64,000 nucleotides of DNA from Akkermansia muciniphila (lineage in GTDB: Bacteria > Verrucomicrobiota > Verrucomicrobiia > Verrucomicrobiales > V1-33): NCBI GenBank assembly GCA_945861415.1, contig CAMAUV010000007.1:37855-101854 (forward strand), in the 5' to 3' direction. The notes under the pieces are model-generated. The model was given only the letters and a program-made list of their open reading frames with translations, had not been told where the DNA came from and made no database searches. The first letter of the stretch is position 1, and the number at the start of each line of letters is the position of its first letter. Positions 28,610 through 37,783 of this stretch are shown here, in pieces. Both the position numbers and the translations under genes were made by a program.

Positions 28610-29479
28610 TTGAGCACTTTCCACGAAATCGCCCAGTCCCCATGGCTCCAGCGCTCGCTGCTGGCCGCGCTCATCATCGGGTTCACCAACGGTTGCTTTA
28701 GCGCTTACGTTGTCCTGCGGCGCGGTGCGCTCATTGCGGGCTCACTCAGCCATGCGCTGCTGCCGGGCATCGTACTGGGCGTGCTCGTCGCCGGGCAACT
28801 CACAGGCTGGAGTTCTTTTCTCGGGGCCCTGTTTGCGGCGCTCATCGTGGTGCTGGCCAGCATGGCAGTGTCGCGCGTATCACGGCTAGATCAGGGAACA
28901 TCGCTGGGCGTTATCTTCACCGTCGCCTTCGCGGCCGGGCTTATCCTGTTCAACTACATCCCGGGCGATGTGAAGTCGCAGGTGAAGTTGGAAGATTACC
29001 TCTTCGGCGACCTGCTAATGCTCGACAGCAGTGATGTCTGGGTGGCCTTTGGGGTCGGCGTGCTGACTGTCAGCGTCTGCGTGGCACTACAGCGGACAAT
29101 GCTCGTCACACTCTTCGAGCCGTCCGTGGCCTCTGCTCAGGGAGTGCCGGTGCGGGCGGTGCAGTATCTCATCATGACCCTGCTGGTGCTGGTCATGGTC
29201 AGCGCCTTGAGAGCCGTCGGCTGTATGCTGTCGCTGGGATTAGTCGTCGCCCCTGGTGCCACCATTTTCCTGCTGACCAACAGCACGCGGGCCATGTTCT
29301 GGGGCGGCGGCTTGCTGGGGGCCGCCAGCGCGGTGGGTGGAATGCTCATCGCCCATGCCTCCAATATCACGGCGGGCGCAGCGATCACCGCTCTGCTCGG
29401 AGCCGTGTTCCTGCTGGCGCTCGTATTCAGCCCCAAGTCCGGGCTCTTCCACCGCCGGCCGCAGTCGGCAGGTCCCTAA
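28610..29479 (+). CDS. Metal ABC transporter permease (ABC-3 family)
   Basis: This 289-residue protein has a TTG start and eight or nine transmembrane helices. GCFSAYVVLRRGALIAGSLS, then HALLPGI, is the ABC-3 (ZnuB/MntC/TroC) signature, and SLGLVVAPGATIFLL is the conserved late segment. It forms the membrane pore for Zn, Mn or Fe with the ATPase 21 bp upstream. No substrate-binding protein is encoded nearby, so the metal is not determined. Confidence 0.87.
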   Translation: MSTFHEIAQSPWLQRSLLAALIIGFTNGCFSAYVVLRRGALIAGSLSHALLPGIVLGVLVAGQLTGWSSFLGALFAALIVVLASMAVSRVSRLDQGTSLGVIFTVAFAAGLILFNYIPGDVKSQVKLEDYLFGDLLMLDSSDVWVAFGVGVLTVSVCVALQRTMLVTLFEPSVASAQGVPVRAVQYLIMTLLVLVMVSALRAVGCMLSLGLVVAPGATIFLLTNSTRAMFWGGGLLGAASAVGGMLIAHASNITAGAAITALLGAVFLLALVFSPKSGLFHRRPQSAGP

Positions 29480-29482
29480 TCC

Positions 29483-29632
29483 ATGCACCTCACGAAAAAG
29501 GAGATCGCCATTATTCTCGCACTGCTCATCGCGCTCATCACCGGTGGAGCCGTGCGGCTGTGTAAAAAGGGCTGGACACCGGCGAGTGAAGAATCATTCA
29601 TGAGCACCTCCAGCACTCCGTCCAGCCGATGA
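29483..29632 (+). CDS. 49-residue single-helix membrane microprotein
   Basis: The product starts MHLTKKEIAIILALLIALIT and is followed by a short polar tail ending SSTPSSR. One transmembrane helix covers about residues 8-27. It starts 3 bases after the permease stop, and its own stop overlaps the next ATG (ATGA). It is therefore firmly embedded in the operon and may be a small transporter partner. Confidence 0.55.
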   Translation: MHLTKKEIAIILALLIALITGGAVRLCKKGWTPASEESFMSTSSTPSSR

Positions 29633-30051
29633 CCAAAGTCCCGTTCGAACAATCCGTGGCCCGTGCCACCGCCCGCGATCCGCGCTACCCCACGGACGCC
29701 TATACTTTTCTGCGCAATGCTCTCGACTTCACCATTGGCGCCGTGAATAAAGGCGGCGTCAAGGATCCCGGCCATGTAACCGGCCCTGAGCTTTGCCAAG
29801 GCGTGAGGAAATACGCTATTGAGCAGTTTGGCCCGATGGTGCCCACCATCTTGGAAACTTGGGGCATTGGCTCCACCCGGGACATCGGTGAACTCGTTTA
29901 CAATCTCATCAGCGCCGGCGCATTCAGTAAGAGCAACACCGACCGGATAGAGGACTTTGACAACGTATATGAGTTTCGCGACGTCTTCGTGAAACCCTTC
30001 CTGCCCGCCCGGGGAGCGAAGCCCGCTAAGAAGTCCGCTCCTAGGAAGTAG
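29629..30051 (+). CDS. Minf_1886 family protein
   Basis: This 140-residue cytoplasmic protein starts MTKVPFEQSVARATARDPRY, then AYTFLRNALDFTIG, then GPELCQGVRKYAIEQFG. It matches the Minf_1886 family, which is widespread in Verrucomicrobiota and Planctomycetota and has no known function. The C-terminus is Lys/Pro/Ala-rich. It is coupled to the microprotein gene upstream by ATGA. Confidence 0.8.
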   Translation: MTKVPFEQSVARATARDPRYPTDAYTFLRNALDFTIGAVNKGGVKDPGHVTGPELCQGVRKYAIEQFGPMVPTILETWGIGSTRDIGELVYNLISAGAFSKSNTDRIEDFDNVYEFRDVFVKPFLPARGAKPAKKSAPRK

Positions 30052-30505
30052 CCGGGCCGCGATATTTTCTTCGGCATCCAGAAAAACTCTGTAACGTCAC
30101 TTCGCCCGCTCCTCAGGTATCGGGCCCATGAATTTCTCAACTTGCCCATCCTGCCGCGCCCCTATTACAGTCGGCGGGGCTGGCGATGCGGGTGTCCAGC
30201 GCCGCTGTTCGACGCACCATAATCACCCTGCGGGTCACTCCCGCAGAAAGAAACAGCGGCTACCGCGTCGAGGCGGCATTCATCGATAACGGCACTACCA
30301 GTCCGACACCTGAATTACCTCCAGCGTTCAGCACTCCTCCATCCTCGTGACGAGCGAAACTCATGGCGCATTGGTGAAAGGACAGCGCCCGGAGGATGTA
30401 GGAATTCCCCGTTTCGCCCCGGGCCTGGGAGGTTTTTGAAGACCCCGGTGGCTCCAGGAATCATAATTTGCCAACATCGGGAAATCCCCTATAATCCGTA
30501 TCGCT
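30052..30505. other. Intergenic region with possible zinc-ribbon remnant
   Basis: At 30128 a short frame begins MNFSTCPSCRAPITV, which looks like the start of a zinc-ribbon protein. The second cysteine pair is lost, and a plausible continuation lies in another frame. It may be a decayed gene. The rest shows nothing clear apart from a probable promoter region before 30506. Confidence 0.35.
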
Positions 30506-32599
30506 ATGCATCGCCCAATTCTCTCTGCCGCTCTCCTGCTGGCACTATCGGTCACCTTCGTGCCGACTCCACAGGCGTTGGCACAAACACCGGCGCCGGC
30601 CCTCCAAGCCCAGCCCACACCCAGCGATACTTATCTTCAAGGCTACCTCACCATGCTGGAGGGGGACAAGCTGCTAAAGTCCAAAGATTTTGTCGGCGCC
30701 TACTACAAATACCGCGATTCGCGAAATGTGTTCGACTCTGTGCACACTACAGACCCCGGCTGGAATCCGGACATCATCGATTACCGCCGCCGCAAGATCC
30801 GGGAGAGCATGGAAGAGGTACGCAAACTGGAAGTGGAGCGCCGCGCGGCCGGCGGTGAGATTTCCGACAAGGGACTCATCGGCAATGTGAAGGAGGCGGA
30901 CCCGAATGTTCCCAATAAAATTCGACAGGTCATACCCGAGACTGATCCCGCAGAGGCCCCGCGCCGCACGGGCGACGTGATGGAGGAAAAGATACGCGCG
31001 CTCATGTCGCAGATTTCGCGCCTTGAGAAACGAAATGAGGAAATTCTCAAAACGCTCGGAGCGCGCGAGGAGGAACTACGCAAAGCCAGCGCGGAGCGTC
31101 TCGAAAGCCGCAAGTCCGAAGAAGCGTTGCGCAAGCGACTCATCGATGCCGAGAGCCGGCTGCAAACTGCGGACGCTTCAGAAAAACGAAAGTATAAGGA
31201 ACTGCTAGCGCGCATCAGCGACCTCGAAACTGCCCTTGGTGATGCCAACAAGAAACTGACAGAAGCCAACGAGGGCCGCGAGAAACTTGCCAACGATCTC
31301 AGAACTGCGCAGGAGACCATTCGTTCCGTCACTGCTGAGCGCGACGCGCTGCGCAGAGACCTTAGCCAGACGATGGAACTCCTCTCGGGTGGCGAGGGCA
31401 AGGCCCCGCAGAGGCTCAAGCTGGTGGAGGAAAATGACCGCCTCAAAGCCGAGTTGGAAGCTGCGAAGGCAAAGATGGCGCAGCTTTCCAAAGAGAAGGA
31501 TGGGGACAAGGTCGCGATCGCTACCCTCAAGCAGCAAGTCGAGTCCGTTCAGGAATCGCTCGCCGCCGTGAAGCAAGAAAACGAAGACTACAGGCAGCAA
31601 ATCGCCGCGCTCACTTCCAAGCTCGACGCCACCCGCGCACTCGTGGAAAACAGCGGCGCAATGCCGGGCGACATTAGTGACAGCGAAGCCATCGCGGAAA
31701 ACGAAGTGCTCCGCGAGGTCATCCTCAATCAGCTCAAACAACAGGCCCGCCGCGAGGCTGCCCGCAAGAATCTCATGGACGAACTCGGACGACAAGGTGT
31801 CTTCGACAAACTCAAGGAATTGGGGGTAGAATCGGAGATCCTGCTGAAATCAGTCAATGACATGGCCGCCCCCATGCAGCTCACCCGAGAGCAGCGCGAA
31901 ATTCTCACCAGCACGAAAGTCAACGAGCTGCTGACCAGTGCGGACGGGAAGGAACTCTTCATGGTGGACGACAGCGCAAAGGCCACCCCCACGCCCGACC
32001 TGCCCGCACCCTCCACCGGTGCCCGCGACAAGGCCACGCTGAGCACAGAACTCAAAGCCTACGCCAACTCCGCCGAGGAACACTTCCGCAACGGCGACTA
32101 CACCTCTGCGGAGAACAACTTCCGCAAGATCCTCGTCTCCGAGCCCCAGAACGTCTATGCCCTGACCAATCTCGGTGTCACGCAGCTCAAACAGGGGCAA
32201 AATGATGAAGCCTGCGCCACCCTCCTGAAATCGCTGGCCTACGACTACGAGAATGACTTCACTCACTTCACCCGCGGGGTGGCCCTGCTCCGCAGCGGGC
32301 GCATGGAAGAAGCCGCCGAAGAACTCTACGAAGGCTTGAAAATTAAAGGCACCAATTCCGCGGCATGGCACACACTGGGCCTCATCGCCAACAAGCAGGG
32401 CCGCAGGAGTGAGGCGAGGGATTGTTTTCTCAAGGCCGTGGAGCTGGATCCCAAATGCGCCGAGGCCCACTTCAATCTTGCCGTCCTCTTCACCCTTGGG
32501 ACTCCGCCGCAATTCGACACCGCCCGCAAACATTATCGCAGCGCCATCAGCGCCGGTGCCGGGCGCGACAAAGGGCTCGATAAACTTCTCGGCATTTAA
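30506..32599 (+). CDS. Secreted coiled-coil and TPR protein
   Basis: This 697-residue protein has a signal peptide (LLALSVTFVPTPQALAQ). Residues 40-110 form a helical TPR-like start (GYLTMLEGDKLLKSKDF). Residues about 150-400 form a long Glu/Lys/Arg-rich coiled coil. The last 170 residues hold three or four TPR repeats (AEEHFRNGDYTSAENNFRKI, ALTNLGVTQLKQGQNDEA, AWHTLGLIANKQGRRSEA). It probably scaffolds an envelope or secretion complex. It is convergent with the polymerase fusion gene. Confidence 0.75.
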   Translation: MHRPILSAALLLALSVTFVPTPQALAQTPAPALQAQPTPSDTYLQGYLTMLEGDKLLKSKDFVGAYYKYRDSRNVFDSVHTTDPGWNPDIIDYRRRKIRESMEEVRKLEVERRAAGGEISDKGLIGNVKEADPNVPNKIRQVIPETDPAEAPRRTGDVMEEKIRALMSQISRLEKRNEEILKTLGAREEELRKASAERLESRKSEEALRKRLIDAESRLQTADASEKRKYKELLARISDLETALGDANKKLTEANEGREKLANDLRTAQETIRSVTAERDALRRDLSQTMELLSGGEGKAPQRLKLVEENDRLKAELEAAKAKMAQLSKEKDGDKVAIATLKQQVESVQESLAAVKQENEDYRQQIAALTSKLDATRALVENSGAMPGDISDSEAIAENEVLREVILNQLKQQARREAARKNLMDELGRQGVFDKLKELGVESEILLKSVNDMAAPMQLTREQREILTSTKVNELLTSADGKELFMVDDSAKATPTPDLPAPSTGARDKATLSTELKAYANSAEEHFRNGDYTSAENNFRKILVSEPQNVYALTNLGVTQLKQGQNDEACATLLKSLAYDYENDFTHFTRGVALLRSGRMEEAAEELYEGLKIKGTNSAAWHTLGLIANKQGRRSEARDCFLKAVELDPKCAEAHFNLAVLFTLGTPPQFDTARKHYRSAISAGAGRDKGLDKLLGI

Positions 32600-32610
32600 A
32601 TTAAGCAGGT

Positions 32611-35600
32611 TTAAATGGGAAGGGCCTGCGGACTGAGCCGCGGGCGCGACAACCGGGGCAGGCTGATGCGCTGAACATCTAGGGTGCAGCCATTAGCATT
32701 ATCGAAGGCGGTGACGATGGCTTCCACTTCCACCACTGGCCAGCGTACGGTGGCGAGGCCCCAGCGGGCATAGGCTTCCGCGAAGATTTCGCATTCGATG
32801 AACCCAGTGTAGTCGCAGATGGTGATGAACTTCATGTTCTCTCCGCCGATCTGGCGGTGAAGGCGTTCTTCAATGATGAGGCCGCACACGGTGACGCGCT
32901 TACCGGGGAATTCCGTGAGGTGCGTGATGGGGCAATAAGTGCTCCATGCTGCTTCCGGATAAAGTTCCAGTGGGTGTCCGGTGACGGTGAATCCGAAGAG
33001 TTCCTGTTCCTCGCGCAGCAGAGTGAGTTTGTCAGGCTGCGCGAGCAGTGAGGGCAGCCCGGTGATGTCCGGTGCCGCAGGAAAAATGGCATCACGCGGC
33101 CAGAAGCCAAGGCTGCGCGCCTGCCAGAACTGCCTTACCCGCGGCTCCCCGAAGCTGTCGAACGCGCCCGCGCGGATGAGGGTGAGCATTTCCGCAGGCG
33201 CTGGTGCCACACGCTGCACAAACTCCGCCAGTGACGCGAACGGCCCGCGGATGCGCTCAGCGGCGGCGCGGGTGAGAGTGCTTTCGGTGAGCTCTTTGGC
33301 AGCAGAGAGGGGGAGGCGGAGGTGGGCCGTATAGGGGGGATACGGCTCATAAGACCTATCCTCCACCCAATAGCCGATGTGTGAGGCATTCACACACGGC
33401 AGCAGGAAGCCCATCCCCAGCCGCCGGCATTCCAAGGTGTAGGCCAGCCGGGAATAGAAACCTTTTCCGTTGGTGAGGACTGCGGCCAGGAACTCCGGCG
33501 CGTGGTAGCATTTTAGATACGCTCCCTGATACGCCTCCACGCCATATGCCGTGCTGTGCGCGCGGCAGAAGGCGTAGCCCTGAAATCCGCTCACGAGCTG
33601 CCACACCGTTTTGATCTCCTCCTCCGTACGGCCCTTTTGCAGCGCGGCGCGCACGAACTCCTCACCCACCTGGTCGATCTTCCGCACATCCTGCTTCACC
33701 AGCGCGCGGCGCAGCAGGTCGGCGCGGCCGCCGTCGAGTTCCGCGAAAGCCTCGCAGATTTGCAAGATGTGCTCTTCGTAAGCGATGACACCGAAAGTGC
33801 TCCGCAGCACCGGCTCCAGCGATGGGTGCGCATACTCCACCGGCTCCAGACCCTGCGCACGACGGGAGAATTGCAGTTTCTTCAAATTGTTCGCCGCGCC
33901 GGGGCGGATGACGCTGACGATGGCGATGAGCGTATCTATGTCCCGCACCAGGGCCATGCGTGCGAGACTGCACATGGCCGGACTCTCAATGTGATGCACG
34001 CCGCGGCTCTGGCCGGCAGACACCATTTCCCAAATGCCGGTGTCGTCCCACGGCTCCAGATGTTCCAGATCAAGATGAATACCACCCTCTGCCAGCATGG
34101 CGCAGGCATCGCGAATCACAGCCAGACCGCCCTGTGCGAGAATGTCGAGTTTGATGAGGCCCACGGCCTCCACAGCATCCATGTCGAAGTGCGAAGTCGG
34201 CCAGCCTTTCGGGGAAACGAACGTGGGCGTGAGGCTGTGGATGGGATCGCGCGAGATAATGATGCCGCACGGGTGCATCTTGGCGTAGCGTGGGAAGCCG
34301 TCGAGGAACGCCGCGGTGGTGATGGCCGTGCGGTAAGGCTCTTCATTTACCGGAAAATCGAACGCGAGATGATTCGCCGCGATAGCCTCCGGCAGCCATT
34401 GGCTGTGCGAGTGCGGCAGGCGCGTGGTGAGTTGGCGGATATCGCGTTCGGCCACGCCGAGAACTTTGGCCACCTCGGCGACGGCGCTGCGCGCTTGGAA
34501 GGTATTGAATCCGCCAACGATGGCGGCGTGCTCCGCGCCGTAGCGCTCAAGAATCATTTCCGTGACGGCGTCTTTTTTGTCGTGGGCAAAATCAATATCG
34601 ATGTCCGGCAGCTTCTGCAGCGCCATGCGCTCGCGGTTCAGAAAGCGGCGGAAGTAGAGATCGAAGCGCACGGGGCAGACGCCGGAGATTTCGAGGCAGT
34701 AGCACACAAGCGAATCCGCCGCACTACCGCGCGTGATCCACGAAATGCTGCGCCGCCGGCATTCCTGGAGGATGTCCCACACAGCGAGGAAGTATTCCTC
34801 GTATTCGACTTCGCTGATGATGCTGAGTTCTTCGTCGAGCTGCGCGCGGTGCTTGTGTGATGAATCGCCGTAGCGCCGCGCGAGGCCCTCTTCGGCGAGC
34901 CGCCGCAGCATGGCCGGGGGCGTGCTGCCATCCGGCGGGGTGTAGCGCGGGAAGCGCAGGGTCTGGAAATCGAAATCGAACACGCATCGGTCGGCGATGT
35001 CCGCGGCGCGTTGGAGTTGTTCCGGCGGAAGGTCCGCGGTGTCCGGCCATGAGAAATCGCCGTGGTGTTTGGCTGGATGGCGTTCCTTCAGCAACGTGAG
35101 CGTTCGGATGCTCTGCACGATGTCATACCGCACGCGGTCACCGGGGGAAAGATAGCGGATTTCCGGAAAGGTATCGGTAGGGACGAGGATGAGGCCAGGG
35201 ACGGAATTTGGCACGGGCGTGAAACCCGGGCCACGGCTCAGCAGTCGGCACAAGTTCGCGTGGCCTTCCGCATTCTCGACGTAGGCGTTCATCCTGCGTC
35301 CGTTGATCATCACCTCCGCACCGATGATGGGTTTGAGTCCTGCGCCTTTCGCAGCCTGATAAAACGGGACGGCGCCGTGGAGATTCGGATCGGTGATGGC
35401 CACGGAGGTCACACCACGGGCGATGGCGGCTTCGATGATCGCCGGGATAGTGAGCAGCGAATCCATGAAGCTGTAGCAGCTCTTCACATTGAGCATGGCC
35501 ACGGTGCGCACGCCGGAATGTTTCGTTGGCGCGGTGGAAGATTTAGGGCGTTCAAGCAGCGCGCGATTGGTCAGGGAGGACATGGCATAGGCGCGCGGCT

Positions 35601-36903
35601 CGATGACGGTCGCGGTCTTGCCTGGCTCGTCGTATAATGGCGCGCCTTTGTTGCGGACGGCGCGTTTTCCCAGGGCCGGCACGGCCTTGCTGCGGGTGTC
35701 GGGTGCTTCGTTGGATTTTCCAGCCAGCAACGCGGGCTCTGGTTTTCCGTCGCGTCGGCGCAGCCAGAGGTCGTGGCCGCGCATGATAGACTGCCGGGCG
35801 CTGCGCATAATATCCACGGTGCAGGCAAGGCGGTGGCGGCGTTCGTCGCTCACAGCGATGCCCTCCAGCGGCAGTTCGCGCATAAAGCCGCCGTGGTATA
35901 TCTGCGTGAAGCGCAGCGAGAGCAGACGCACGCTCACGCGCCGCTCCCACGCGCGCGAAAGCAGGCGCGGGAGCAGAGGATAGATTTCGTGCTCGAGGTC
36001 CACCGGCTCGGACAAGCTGTCGCTGCGCTGACATTCGCTCATGTCGTTGTAGCGCAGCCGCAGCGTAACGGTGCGGATGGCGCGGGCATCACCGCGCACG
36101 CGGGCCATGAGGGCATCGGCCATGGTGCGCAGTTTGGCGATGAGCCATGCCTCGTCGGTTACGTCCTGCTCGAAGGTCTCCTGCATGCCATAGCTCTTGG
36201 CGGCGGGCGGATCGGGAATGACCAGCCGGTCATCCTCACCGTGTGCGAAGGCATGAATCTGTGGCGCGGCACTGCCCGCGAGCAGCGCTAGCAAGTGCGG
36301 AGGCGTGGCCGCGACGTGTGCGATTCTCTCCAGCCCTGCGGTGCGGAAGACGGCCTCCAGTTTCGGCCCTACGCCCGGTAGCCACTTGGCCGCGAGCGGG
36401 TGTAGGAATTCGCACTCGTGCCCGCGCTCCACTTCCACGAAACCCGCGGGCTTGCTGATCTTGGACGCGATCTGCGATACCAGTTTGTTCCGTCCGATGC
36501 CCTCGGAGATGGTTATCTTCATGCTCTGCTGCACGGCGCGGCGGATGGTGTGCCCGATCTCGCTAGGCGATTTCCCGCGGCAGCCTGACAAGTCGAGATA
36601 ACCCTCGTCAATGGATCCGACTTCCACGAGTGGCGTGAAGTCGTGCGCATAGGAGAACATACGGCGGCTGAAGAGCTCGTAGAGTTCGAAGTTCGGAGGC
36701 AGGACGATGAGTTTCGGACACAGCTTACGTGCCCGGGCCATGGGCATAGCTCCGCTGATACCAAACGCGCGCGCTTCATAGCTGGCCGAGCACACTACCC
36801 CGCGCTGCGCCCCGCCCACGGCCACCGGACGTCCGCGCAGCCGGGTATCCGCAGCCTGCTCGACCGCAGCGAAAAAGGCATCCGCATCAAGGTGGAGGAA
36901 CAT
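32611..36903 (-). CDS. Fusion of Y-family DNA polymerase and DnaE-type polymerase III alpha
   Basis: One 1430-residue frame encodes two polymerases. Residues 1-370 are a DinB-like Y-family enzyme: Asp6 and Asp8 in FLHLDADAFF, SYEARAFGI, and SIDEGYLDL with Asp99 and Glu100, so the active site is complete. After a Lys/Arg/Pro-rich linker (about 371-465), residues 466-1430 are a DnaE/DnaE2-like subunit. Its PHP domain lacks the metal ligands (N472 and K474 for the HxH, P506 for His). The polymerase aspartates are kept (PDIDIDF at 766-772, KLD at 918-920), and an OB fold follows (KRVTVCGLIIEERLHRQIGG). The ATG at 36903 begins exactly on the Y-family motif. It lies 90 bp downstream of lexA on the same strand. 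The likely role is SOS-induced translesion synthesis, replacing the usual separate imuB/dnaE2 genes. Confidence 0.93.
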   Translation of the reverse strand: MFLHLDADAFFAAVEQAADTRLRGRPVAVGGAQRGVVCSASYEARAFGISGAMPMARARKLCPKLIVLPPNFELYELFSRRMFSYAHDFTPLVEVGSIDEGYLDLSGCRGKSPSEIGHTIRRAVQQSMKITISEGIGRNKLVSQIASKISKPAGFVEVERGHECEFLHPLAAKWLPGVGPKLEAVFRTAGLERIAHVAATPPHLLALLAGSAAPQIHAFAHGEDDRLVIPDPPAAKSYGMQETFEQDVTDEAWLIAKLRTMADALMARVRGDARAIRTVTLRLRYNDMSECQRSDSLSEPVDLEHEIYPLLPRLLSRAWERRVSVRLLSLRFTQIYHGGFMRELPLEGIAVSDERRHRLACTVDIMRSARQSIMRGHDLWLRRRDGKPEPALLAGKSNEAPDTRSKAVPALGKRAVRNKGAPLYDEPGKTATVIEPRAYAMSSLTNRALLERPKSSTAPTKHSGVRTVAMLNVKSCYSFMDSLLTIPAIIEAAIARGVTSVAITDPNLHGAVPFYQAAKGAGLKPIIGAEVMINGRRMNAYVENAEGHANLCRLLSRGPGFTPVPNSVPGLILVPTDTFPEIRYLSPGDRVRYDIVQSIRTLTLLKERHPAKHHGDFSWPDTADLPPEQLQRAADIADRCVFDFDFQTLRFPRYTPPDGSTPPAMLRRLAEEGLARRYGDSSHKHRAQLDEELSIISEVEYEEYFLAVWDILQECRRRSISWITRGSAADSLVCYCLEISGVCPVRFDLYFRRFLNRERMALQKLPDIDIDFAHDKKDAVTEMILERYGAEHAAIVGGFNTFQARSAVAEVAKVLGVAERDIRQLTTRLPHSHSQWLPEAIAANHLAFDFPVNEEPYRTAITTAAFLDGFPRYAKMHPCGIIISRDPIHSLTPTFVSPKGWPTSHFDMDAVEAVGLIKLDILAQGGLAVIRDACAMLAEGGIHLDLEHLEPWDDTGIWEMVSAGQSRGVHHIESPAMCSLARMALVRDIDTLIAIVSVIRPGAANNLKKLQFSRRAQGLEPVEYAHPSLEPVLRSTFGVIAYEEHILQICEAFAELDGGRADLLRRALVKQDVRKIDQVGEEFVRAALQKGRTEEEIKTVWQLVSGFQGYAFCRAHSTAYGVEAYQGAYLKCYHAPEFLAAVLTNGKGFYSRLAYTLECRRLGMGFLLPCVNASHIGYWVEDRSYEPYPPYTAHLRLPLSAAKELTESTLTRAAAERIRGPFASLAEFVQRVAPAPAEMLTLIRAGAFDSFGEPRVRQFWQARSLGFWPRDAIFPAAPDITGLPSLLAQPDKLTLLREEQELFGFTVTGHPLELYPEAAWSTYCPITHLTEFPGKRVTVCGLIIEERLHRQIGGENMKFITICDYTGFIECEIFAEAYARWGLATVRWPVVEVEAIVTAFDNANGCTLDVQRISLPRLSRPRLSPQALPI

Positions 36904-36993
36904 GGCCTTCGGAATGAGGAATGAGGAAGTCCGAATGGCAGAGCTCAGTTGACGATTCGGGATTCAGCGCGTCGCTATTCCTTTCGTCATTCG

Positions 36994-37620
36994 TCATTTC
37001 GGCTTCTTCTCCCGCGGCACACGCAGCAGCGCGACCATGACGCCCTGTACGACGAGTTCCTGCGCGGGTATGAGGTCGGGGTATTTCGGGTTCTCCGCGC
37101 GCAGATACGGACGGCCGCGCTGGACGATGTATCGTTTGAGCGTGGTCTCGCCGTCAATGAGCGCGGCCACGATATCGCCGTGCCTCGGGTCGCGGAATTC
37201 GAGGATGATGCTGTCGCCGTCGACGATGTTGGCGCCGGTCATGGAATCACCGCGCACTTTGAGGGCAAAAGTGCGCGCATTGCGGGGGAGGTGGAGCGTA
37301 TCGGCATCCACGGTAATGCAGCCATCCGCTTCCTGTTCGGAGGCGACGGGCAGACCTGCCGGGATAGTCCCGTAGAGCGGAATGCTCAGAAGTACCGCAG
37401 ATGGGCGTGCCCCGACCAGCGACAACCCGCGGGCCATGCCGGCTCGACGGGTGATAACACCCTTTTTCTCGAGCGCAGCGAGGTAATGCCTCGCCACACT
37501 TTGGCTGGAGAATCCAAGCCCGTTTTGGATTTCACGCTCCGTCGGCGGGTGTCCGTGCTCCGCAGTGAAATCCCGGAGGAATTCCAGCACGGCGGTTTGG
37601 CGTTCGGTGAGTTCGTTCAT
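36994..37620 (-). CDS. lexA: SOS repressor LexA
   Basis: This 208-residue protein runs from ATG 37620. The winged helix at residues 1-65 is MNELTERQTAVLEFLRDFTA, then HPPTEREIQNGLGFSSQSVA. The self-cleavage bond is Ala88-Gly89 (GTIPAGLP), Ser126 is in GDSM, and Lys162 in TLKRY. It represses DNA-damage genes, and the adjacent polymerase fusion is the obvious target. The start codon lies inside a tandem 14-bp repeat that may be its own operator. An in-frame upstream extension to 37653 is possible but reads through the repeat. Confidence 0.95.
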   Translation of the reverse strand: MNELTERQTAVLEFLRDFTAEHGHPPTEREIQNGLGFSSQSVARHYLAALEKKGVITRRAGMARGLSLVGARPSAVLLSIPLYGTIPAGLPVASEQEADGCITVDADTLHLPRNARTFALKVRGDSMTGANIVDGDSIILEFRDPRHGDIVAALIDGETTLKRYIVQRGRPYLRAENPKYPDLIPAQELVVQGVMVALLRVPREKKPK

Positions 37621-37643
37621 ATGATCTAGTTCATATGATCTAG
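37616..37643. promoter_or_regulatory. Tandem 14-bp repeat over the lexA start
   Basis: TTCATATGATCTAG occurs twice head to tail. Each copy contains the near-palindrome GATCATATGAAC (minus strand), and the downstream copy includes the lexA ATG. The upstream copy contains ATG AAC TAG, a two-codon upstream frame. An operator or a translational control site is plausible; it does not match a TGTTC-type LexA box. Confidence 0.4.
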
Positions 37644-37783
37644 TTTCGTCCACGGGATGCGCAAGGCCGGATTTTGACTGTATGGTCGTGACCGGCCGGC
37701 ACCAGCAGGCAGGCTACCCTGCCCTCGCTGGTTTCGATCCTCCCGCTGTAATCCTGGCCACCATCCATTCCTGCCCATAGACC

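Noticed and set aside
33556..34860. A 434-codon plus-strand frame within the polymerase fusion
   Set aside because: It is antisense to conserved polymerase motifs and has no protein features.
36904..36993. Search for a TGTTC-N4-GAACA LexA box between lexA and the polymerase fusion
   Set aside because: No such sequence is present; only a short GGAATGAGG duplication is visible.
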